Assembly: GCA_012841565.1 (NCBI GenBank)
Contig: DUUM01000291.1
Coordinates: 1-11,951, forward strand
Length of the DNA stretch: 11,951 bases
Direction of reading: 5' to 3'
DNA from: Candidatus Epulonipiscium sp.
GTDB taxonomy: Bacteria; Bacillota_A; Clostridia; Lachnospirales; Cellulosilyticaceae
In this document: positions 7,210 through 11,951 of the stretch, piece by piece
Numbering within the stretch: the first letter of the stretch is position 1
How the letters are laid out: the number at the start of each line of letters is the position of its first letter
Position numbers and translations under genes: made by a program
The notes under the pieces: generated by a model
Databases searched by the model: none
Told to the model about the DNA's origin: nothing
What the model saw: only the letters and a program-made list of their open reading frames with translations

Positions 7210-8782
7210 TGATGATTTACAAACGGTAGAGGTTGTGAAAGAATCAATAAATTGGGAAGTGTTCGGTATTCACGATGTTCAAATAGCCTTTAATATAGAG
7301 GGAGCTAAAAAACATTTTATAAAAAACACACCTGATCTTGTCATTTGTGACATAGAAATGCCAAAAGGAACAGGATTAGATTTAATAAAATGGGCTAGAG
7401 AAAACAAGTTTAAAACAGAATTTATCTTTTTTACTTGTCATGAAAGCTTTGAATTTGTTTCAACAGCTTTGCATTATAATGCCATAAGTTATATTACGAA
7501 ACCTTTTAATATAGATAAAGTAGAAATGATGGTAGAAAAGGCGATTAAGAAGATTGAAAAAGAAAGATATCTTGAAGAGTACAAACAATTTGGTAAAAAT
7601 TGGTTAAGCAATAAGAAAATAATCCAAGAAAGTTTTTGGAGGGAATTATTATTTTCTCATATTTCACAAGAAGTATCTACCCTAGCCAGAGAGATTAAAA
7701 AACGAAAATTACAGCTTAGTATTGAGGGACAATACCAAATAGTATTGGTTAGTGTTCTTAAAACACAAAGTGAAAATAGTGGTATGGACCCGAATTTATT
7801 TGAATATACATTGAAAAAAATTTGTGCAGAAATTCTTTTGGATGAATTATGTTTTGAGCATATAATTGATTATAGCGATAATGTAAAACATTATGTGGTG
7901 GCCATTATAAAATCCGTTGATGATCCCAAATTAATTAAACCCAAGGCTGAAATCTTAGTTAAAACAATTAATGAATTTTTAAAATGTTTAGTTGCTTGTT
8001 ATATTAGTAAAGCAGTACAAATACAAAACTTACCAAATGAAAGAGTTAATATAGAATATCAAGATCAGAACAATTTAATATATAGAAATAATGTATTTAT
8101 GCATGGTGAGGACATTGTTTCTGAAGGGAATTATAAAAGTTTACTAGATAGCCCTGTCTTAACAGAGCTTTTCAAAAAGAAAAATAAAATTGAAATATCA
8201 AATGTGATTAAAAATAAATTAGAGCTTTTAATGACTGATGGTAAGCTAAATGCATCCATTATGCATTCTATTCATCAAGATTTTTTACAAGTTGTTTATG
8301 TCTATTTGTATAACAACGGGATACAGGCCAACGAACTGTTTTCGGATCAGTTATCAAGAAAATTAAATAAAAATGCCGAAAACTCAATATTTGATATGAT
8401 GAAATGGATTAATATAATAACTAATAAAACAGTTGATTATGCAGCTGAGGTTGAAAAGTCTATGACGATTCTAGACAAGGCCAAGCAGTATGTTTATGAA
8501 AACTTTCAAGAAAATATAACAAGAGTTGAAGTGGCTAATGCCGTGTATTTAACGCCAGATTATCTGGGAAAGATCTTTAAATTGCAAGAAGGTATTGCGA
8601 TTAACAATTTCATTAATCAATGTAGAGTCAGAAAGGCAAAGGAACTTCTTATATCCACCGACTATACTGTAAGTCAAATAGCTTATGATGTTGGTTTTAA
8701 TAATCTATCTTATTTCTCAACTATATTTAAGAAAGAAGTGGGAAAGAGTCCCCACATGTATAAAAAGACATCTAGAGTCTAG
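7190..8782 (+). CDS. YesN-type response regulator (REC domain plus AraC-type HTH)
   Basis: 530 residues. N-terminal receiver domain: acidic pocket IIIDDD (D7-D9), phospho-acceptor D54 in VICDIEMP, T82 in FFTCHES and K104 in YITKPF. A long middle region (about 125-425) has no motif I recognise, as is usual for YesN-like regulators. A C-terminal AraC-type double helix-turn-helix spans about 430-528, ending VSQIAYDVGFNNLSYFSTIF and the typical GKSPHMYKK. The ATG at 7190 is preferred to the one at 7184 because GAGGTG (7177-7182) is better spaced from it. It overlaps the kinase gene by 20 nt, as expected for translationally coupled partners. These regulators normally activate nearby carbohydrate uptake and hydrolase genes. 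All key residues are present, so the regulator looks intact even though its kinase does not. Confidence 0.93.
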   Translation: MKLIIIDDDLQTVEVVKESINWEVFGIHDVQIAFNIEGAKKHFIKNTPDLVICDIEMPKGTGLDLIKWARENKFKTEFIFFTCHESFEFVSTALHYNAISYITKPFNIDKVEMMVEKAIKKIEKERYLEEYKQFGKNWLSNKKIIQESFWRELLFSHISQEVSTLAREIKKRKLQLSIEGQYQIVLVSVLKTQSENSGMDPNLFEYTLKKICAEILLDELCFEHIIDYSDNVKHYVVAIIKSVDDPKLIKPKAEILVKTINEFLKCLVACYISKAVQIQNLPNERVNIEYQDQNNLIYRNNVFMHGEDIVSEGNYKSLLDSPVLTELFKKKNKIEISNVIKNKLELLMTDGKLNASIMHSIHQDFLQVVYVYLYNNGIQANELFSDQLSRKLNKNAENSIFDMMKWINIITNKTVDYAAEVEKSMTILDKAKQYVYENFQENITRVEVANAVYLTPDYLGKIFKLQEGIAINNFINQCRVRKAKELLISTDYTVSQIAYDVGFNNLSYFSTIFKKEVGKSPHMYKKTSRV

Positions 8783-8799
8783 GCTCTAGATGTCTTTTT
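8762..8799. terminator. Strong terminator overlapping the response-regulator stop
   Basis: Perfect 16-bp inverted repeat (8762-8777 with 8784-8799), 6-nt loop. The 3' arm ends in five T residues and the 5' arm begins with five A residues, so it is potentially bidirectional. The stop codon TAG (8780-8782) lies in the loop, so the last codons of the gene also form the terminator. Confidence 0.92.
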
Positions 8800-8818
8800 A
8801 GCATAAGTTACTCTAAAT

Positions 8819-8838
8819 CTACATTGTAATTAATGTAG
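8819..8838. promoter_or_regulatory. Inverted repeat, possible operator ahead of element B
   Basis: Perfect 7-6-7 dyad: CTACATT (8819-8825) and AATGTAG (8832-8838). It overlaps a possible -35 box, so it could be an operator. The binding protein cannot be named from the sequence. Confidence 0.3.
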
Positions 8839-8853
8839 TGATATCAGTAAGAT
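8824..8853 (+). promoter_or_regulatory. Possible sigma-A promoter for element B and the downstream genes
   Basis: TTGTAA (8824-8829) and TAAGAT (8848-8853) with 18-nt spacing, each matching consensus at four of six positions. Transcription would start around 8860, just before the first helix strand of element B (8868). A promoter is expected here because a strong terminator lies upstream, but the boxes are weak. Confidence 0.3.
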
Positions 8854-8867
8854 TAAATATGTATGTA

Positions 8868-9133
8868 AGGTGAGCGAGCACTTGAATAGACAGTTAACTA
8901 TGTAAATGGTGGATAGAGCCACCGTGGCTCACCTCCGTGGTTATAACCCTCAAATTCTTACAATTAAGTCAGCAGCAATAATATTAGTGAGGTATACTAA
9001 TATTATGGGAAATTGAAAGAAATGTAGGAGTACGCCACTATGCCGAATTTGAGCCAGGAAGATACAAATATAAATATGCTGGTATTGATAGAATAATGGA
9101 TCCACCCTTAGAACGAATCGGGGGTTATTTTTT
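8868..9133 (+). ncRNA. RNA-like element B: rearranged second copy, upstream of the phosphatase gene
   Basis: Unrecognised element related to element A. Outer helix AGGTGAGC (8868-8875)/GCTCACCT (8927-8934), two pairs longer than in A; TATGTAA (8899-8905); hairpin GGTGG (8908-8912)/CCACC (8919-8923) with loop ATAGAG; octamer TCACCTCC (8929-8936); then ATAACCCTCAAATTC (8943-8957). The complement of that last strand is split: GAATTTGA at 9045-9052 and GGGTTAT at 9122-9128, followed by T residues. The 87-nt loop contains a perfect 11-bp hairpin (8978-8988/8996-9006). The 69 nt between the split halves contain the AGATACAA-N25-ATAATGG module (9060-9099), which in element A lies in the 5' domain (1243-1282). 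The position ahead of a gene suggests a leader, but a dispersed repeat is also possible. There is no protein-coding gene across 8783-9197. Confidence 0.48.
8943..9133 (+). terminator. Split terminator-like helix of element B
   Basis: ATAACCC (8943-8949) pairs with GGGTTAT (9122-9128) ahead of a six-T run (9128-9133). The adjoining TCAAATTC (8950-8957) pairs with GAATTTGA (9045-9052), giving 15 bp in total with large insertions. Whether it terminates as efficiently as the compact hairpin of element A is uncertain. Confidence 0.4.
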
Positions 9134-9197
9134 GTGTATATTAAAGAATGTGTGATGTAAAGAATAATTAATAGTTATGAGAGAAGAGGATGATAAG

Positions 9198-9599
9198 ATG
9201 AAGTCTAAGGTAGCATTTATATGTATTCATAATTCATGCAGATCACAAATGGCAGAAGGCTTAGCCAGACATTTAGGTAGTGATGTGTTAGAGAGTTACT
9301 CAGCAGGAACAGAATCGTATATAGAAGTAAAACCCCTGGCAGTAGAGGTTATGGAAGAGATAGGAATGTCAATGGATAGTCATTACCCTAAGCTTTTAAC
9401 AGCTATACCGGAAGAAGTGGATATACTAATAACAATGGGGTGTGGAGTAGTTTGTCCTTTCCTTCCTTGCAAGCATCAAGAAGACTGGGGGCTTACGGAT
9501 CCTTCTGGAGGAACAATAGAAGATTTTAGAAAAACCAGAAATTTAATAGAACAGAAAGTAAAAGATTTAATTAAAAGAATAACTAATAATGAAATTTAA
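9198..9599 (+). CDS. Low-molecular-weight phosphatase / thioredoxin-type arsenate reductase-like protein
   Basis: 133 residues from the ATG at 9198, chosen because AGAGGA (9185-9190) lies seven bases upstream; an in-frame ATG at 9177 has no such site. The N-terminal P-loop C-I-H-N-S-C-R (C9-X5-R15) followed by SQMAEG is the signature of LMW protein tyrosine phosphatases and ArsC. C82, C86 and C91 (MGCGVVCPFLPC) and DWGLTDPSG (96-104, with the DP general-acid loop) match the thioredoxin-coupled ArsC group, where paired cysteines relay reducing equivalents after arsenate reduction to arsenite. The exact cysteine pairing cannot be assigned. No arsR, arsB or acr3 gene is visible, so an arsenic role is plausible but not shown by context. 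It follows element B, and the permease gene starts 21 nt after its stop. Confidence 0.85.
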   Translation: MKSKVAFICIHNSCRSQMAEGLARHLGSDVLESYSAGTESYIEVKPLAVEVMEEIGMSMDSHYPKLLTAIPEEVDILITMGCGVVCPFLPCKHQEDWGLTDPSGGTIEDFRKTRNLIEQKVKDLIKRITNNEI

Positions 9600-9620
9600 A
9601 AAATCGGAGACAGGATTATT

Positions 9621-10484
9621 ATGAGAATAAAAAAACATCAAGATCAAGGTTTTTTGCCCATGGTTATTGCCATGTTTGGGTTTGCTTTCTTTTCAGCAAC
9701 CATATTAAGTGGCAGGATACTGGGGGAGAGCCTAGAAAGCAAAAGATTCCTAACGACCTTATTATTTGGCGTGATTATTGCATGTATTTACACAGGCCTG
9801 CTAGCTTATATAACAGGCAATACAAGCGTATCAACCCATTCACTTGCGTGTTATTCATTTGGAAGAAAGGGAGCATACCTGGTATCCTTCTTATTAGGAG
9901 CAACACAAGTGGGCTGGTTTGGCATAGGAATAGGCACCATTGGCGTAGGTGTTACATCTGGTTTGATAGAGAACGTACCGGTAGAGAGCATGGGGATGAC
10001 GACAGCCATAGCAGTGTGCGTAGGTTCCATGATTAGTACGGGGACACTTATACCAGATTTGATAAGGATTTTCAAGAATAAAAAGTCGCCAGTAACAACT
10101 AGGGAATTTACCATTCTTTTGGGTAGTTCCTTTTTGGTTGGATTTGGAATAATTGGGGTAATAATAATAGGGCAGATCAGTATGACAAGGGTAATTATGG
10201 GTTGGCTTAGGCTAGTGAATATACTCATACCAAGTATCGGAGGAGTGATTATGGCAGATTATTATATTATTCGCAAGGGTAACTACATACCTATAAAGAA
10301 TATGCTTTTTACATCGCTGAATAAAGTAGCTATTGGTGCATGGTTATTAGGTGCCATGGCAGCTTACTTTTTACCAGGAATTGCACCTATGAACACGGTG
10401 GTTGGGGCAATAATTGCTTATGTAGCCCTTACAAAACTTTCTAAGATGACGCAGACAGAAATAGGTATGCAAAATAGGATGTAA
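9621..10484 (+). CDS. NCS1-family (cytosine permease CodB-like) transporter with two internal deletions
   Basis: 287 residues; full-length CodB-like permeases have about 420. The start is supported by GGAG at 9605-9608, though the spacing is long. The ends match the family well: FFSATILSGRILG (23-35), LACYSFGRKGAYLVSFLLGATQVGWFG (75-101), GSMISTGTLIPDLIRI (135-150), IPSIGGVIMADYYIIR (203-218) and YFLPGIAPMN near the C-terminus. Compared from memory with E. coli CodB, about 56 residues are missing near residue 115 and about 70 near residue 185. The second gap removes the asparagine-containing TTNDN segment and nearby helices that I recall as part of the substrate site. The frame is kept at both joins. 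A 12-helix transporter missing several helices is unlikely to work, so this is probably a decaying gene or an assembly product. The original substrate was likely a nucleobase or related compound. Confidence 0.82.
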   Translation: MRIKKHQDQGFLPMVIAMFGFAFFSATILSGRILGESLESKRFLTTLLFGVIIACIYTGLLAYITGNTSVSTHSLACYSFGRKGAYLVSFLLGATQVGWFGIGIGTIGVGVTSGLIENVPVESMGMTTAIAVCVGSMISTGTLIPDLIRIFKNKKSPVTTREFTILLGSSFLVGFGIIGVIIIGQISMTRVIMGWLRLVNILIPSIGGVIMADYYIIRKGNYIPIKNMLFTSLNKVAIGAWLLGAMAAYFLPGIAPMNTVVGAIIAYVALTKLSKMTQTEIGMQNRM

Positions 10485-10528
10485 GTTCCACTGTTAATTA
10501 GTAATACCAATTGAAAAGGAGTGATGAT

Positions 10529-11704
10529 ATGGCAACTAGTTTAGCAATCATTACATTGTTTGGACTTTTAGCAAGCACATTATTTAAAAAGATCAAATTG
10601 CCCGGCTTACTTGGGATGATAATCGTTGGGGCTTTAATTGGGCCTTTTGGATTCGATTTGCTTAGCAATGAAATTTTAACGGTCTCAGCTGAATTTAGAA
10701 AGATGGCCTTAATAGTTATTTTACTAAGAGCAGGACTTGGACTTAAAAAAGATGATTTAAAGCAAGTTGGTAGACCAGCTATTAATCTAAGTTTTATACC
10801 AGGTTTACTAGAAGGATTTACAATTTTATTCATTGCTATGAAGTTTTTTGACTTTACATTTATACAAGGCGGTATGCTTGGATTTATAATAGCAGCTGTA
10901 TCCCCAGCTGTAATAGTTCCTTCAATGCTTTCATTAATGGAGAAAGGTATTGGAAGTGCAAAGAAAATCCCTACTTTAATATTAGCAGGGGCCTCTATAG
11001 ATGATGTTTTTGCAATTACTATCTTTTCAGCATTTTTAGGAATGTATAGTGGTGGTAAAGTTAATATTGGTAAAACAATCTTGAGCATCCCCTTATCTAT
11101 TATTCTAGGTATATTAATTGGGGCAATAGTGGGGCTAATATTAGTTAAAGTATTTGAGAGATACTCTATTGCAGATAGTAAGAAGGTGCTTTATCTACTG
11201 AGTTTTGCAATATTACTGACGACATTTGAAAAGCTAGTAGAATCTAAAATACAAATAGCAGGTCTTCTAGGGGTTATGGCATTAGGATTTATTATATATG
11301 AAAAAATGCCAGAAGTAGGAACCAAAATGTCTTCTAAACTCAATAGGATTTGGGTGTTTGCAGAAATACTTTTATTTGTACTTGTAGGCGCTCAGGTAAA
11401 TGTACCAGTAGCCCTTGATGCAGGCTTCAAAGGCGTGCTCCTTATTGCTATTGGCCTAATCGGTAGAAGTATAGGTGTCATAATTTCTCTTATTGGAACC
11501 AATCTAAACATAAAAGAAAAACTCTTTGTTATTATTGCCTATACACCCAAAGCTACGGTTCAAGCAGCCATTGGAGCAATTCCCTTGTCTATGGGTGTTG
11601 AGTCCGGAGATTTAATCCTTTCCCTAGCTGTATTATCGATTATAATAACCGCGCCTCTTGGTGCCATAGCCATTAAAGTAAGTGGAAAAAGATTGCTGCA
11701 GTGA
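10529..11704 (+). CDS. Cation:proton antiporter (monovalent CPA/NhaP-like)
   Basis: 391 residues starting at the ATG at 10529, which has AAAGGAG (10515-10521) seven bases upstream; an in-frame TTG at 10511 is rejected because it overlaps that site. It is almost entirely hydrophobic with about 12 membrane segments. Family features: KLPGLLGMIIVGALIGP (about 22-38), RAGLGLKKDDL (about 74-84), GFIIAAVSPAVIVPSML, the membrane-embedded acidic pair in GASIDDVFAI, and YTPKATVQAAIGAIPL near the C-terminus. It is an inner-membrane exchanger of Na+ or another monovalent cation for protons. Length and order look complete, unlike the permease before it. The gap to the permease is 44 nt with no terminator, so cotranscription is likely. 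The ion specificity cannot be read from the sequence. Confidence 0.9.
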   Translation: MATSLAIITLFGLLASTLFKKIKLPGLLGMIIVGALIGPFGFDLLSNEILTVSAEFRKMALIVILLRAGLGLKKDDLKQVGRPAINLSFIPGLLEGFTILFIAMKFFDFTFIQGGMLGFIIAAVSPAVIVPSMLSLMEKGIGSAKKIPTLILAGASIDDVFAITIFSAFLGMYSGGKVNIGKTILSIPLSIILGILIGAIVGLILVKVFERYSIADSKKVLYLLSFAILLTTFEKLVESKIQIAGLLGVMALGFIIYEKMPEVGTKMSSKLNRIWVFAEILLFVLVGAQVNVPVALDAGFKGVLLIAIGLIGRSIGVIISLIGTNLNIKEKLFVIIAYTPKATVQAAIGAIPLSMGVESGDLILSLAVLSIIITAPLGAIAIKVSGKRLLQ

Positions 11705-11729
11705 TAAAATCCAAGATATCATATATAAT
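11701..11729 (+). promoter_or_regulatory. Probable sigma-A promoter ahead of the Ldh2-family gene
   Basis: Perfect -10 TATAAT (11724-11729) with a 17-nt spacer from GTGATA (11701-11706, four of six consensus matches), overlapping the antiporter stop. It would give a leader of about 50 nt before the ATG at 11786. Confidence 0.5.
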
Positions 11730-11785
11730 GGGGATAAGCAGTAAAATCCGAAATGAAAATTAATATTAAAAGGAGTTTATTAAAT

Positions 11786-11951
11786 ATGAGAATACAATAC
11801 GATGAAATGCTTATGAGATTTAAAAGAGTCTTAATGGAAAAGGGTTTTTTAGAGGCAGATGCTTTAAATATTGGAGAAGTATTTACAAAAAATAGCCTTG
11901 ATGGCATATACTCACATGGTGTTAATAGATTCTCTTCAACAATAGGTGACA
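11786..11951 (+). CDS. Ldh2-family oxidoreductase, likely 2,3-diketo-L-gulonate reductase-like (3' end outside window)
   Basis: The first 55 residues of an NAD(P)H-dependent Ldh2/malate-lactate dehydrogenase-type enzyme, a fold distinct from the usual lactate dehydrogenases. The stretch DGIYSHGVNRF (residues about 40-50) holds the family's catalytic-region SHG motif, and SHGVNRF is typical of 2,3-diketo-L-gulonate reductase (YiaK/DlgD). The N-terminus (YDEMLMRFKRVLMEKGFLEADA) fits the family's first helices. ATG at 11786 with AAAAGGAG (11768-11774); the spacing of 11 nt is slightly long. A probable promoter overlaps the end of the antiporter gene, so it may begin a new unit, perhaps for sugar-acid catabolism. 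The gene runs off the right edge, so its cofactor-binding part cannot be checked. Confidence 0.82.
   Translation, partial: MRIQYDEMLMRFKRVLMEKGFLEADALNIGEVFTKNSLDGIYSHGVNRFSSTIGD

Noticed and set aside
9040..9096. Small ORF starting at the ATG at 9040 (18 codons) with an AGGAG upstream
   Set aside because: Very short, no recognisable content, and it overlaps the terminator helix and a longer, more protein-like frame.
10498..11088. 196-residue open frame on the minus strand
   Set aside because: Shadow of the antiporter gene: low-complexity Ile/Ser/Pro composition, no ribosome binding site, no family resemblance.
1..11951. CRISPR arrays, tRNA or rRNA genes, intact insertion sequences, phage genes
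   Set aside because: No regularly spaced repeats, no cloverleaf or rRNA segments beyond the anti-SD octamer, and no transposase or integrase motifs were seen on either strand.

Overview
The window looks like chromosomal DNA from a low-GC, Gram-positive anaerobe of the Clostridia, probably near the Lachnospirales. This is inferred from A/T-rich codon use, strong AAAGGAG/GGAGG ribosome binding sites, U-tailed hairpin terminators, a YesM/YesN-type two-component pair and a lipoprotein sugar-binding protein. No marker gene settles the taxonomy.

Layout. (1) 3-1229: 3' part of a flotillin gene, running off the left edge. (2) 1228-1406: a possible structured RNA (element A) ending in a perfect 15-bp hairpin and T-run. 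(3) 1583-3438: two divergent broken genes, the C-terminal half of a LacI-family regulator (minus) and an ABC sugar-binding lipoprotein (plus). They are fused head to head so that the regulator's DNA-binding half, the shared promoter region and the binding protein's start are all missing. The binding protein also has a frameshift. (4) 3525-8782: a plus-strand run of a NIF3-like protein, a DUF3237 protein, an esterase, a YesM-like sensor kinase and a YesN-like AraC-type response regulator, closed by a strong terminator. (5) 8868-9133: element B, a second copy of the RNA-like element, rearranged. (6) 9198-11704: a low-molecular-weight phosphatase/arsenate-reductase-like protein, a shortened NCS1 (CodB-like) permease and a cation:proton antiporter. 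(7) 11786 to the right edge: start of an Ldh2-family dehydrogenase resembling 2,3-diketo-L-gulonate reductase.

How the genes may work together. YesM/YesN pairs usually control carbohydrate uptake and breakdown genes, which fits the neighbouring sugar-binding protein and esterase. Here the system looks decayed: no permease genes follow the binding protein, its regulator lacks the DNA-binding domain, and the kinase lacks the segment carrying the phospho-accepting histidine. The downstream group (phosphatase, permease, antiporter) may be a transcription unit led by element B.

The two most notable points are the pair of RNA-like elements A and B (51 nt aligned without gaps, with base-pair-preserving differences, both containing the 16S anti-Shine-Dalgarno octamer and both ending in a terminator helix) and a run of internal deletions: the lacI/binding-protein fusion, one in the kinase and two in the permease. 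These deletions may be real genome decay or an assembly effect.
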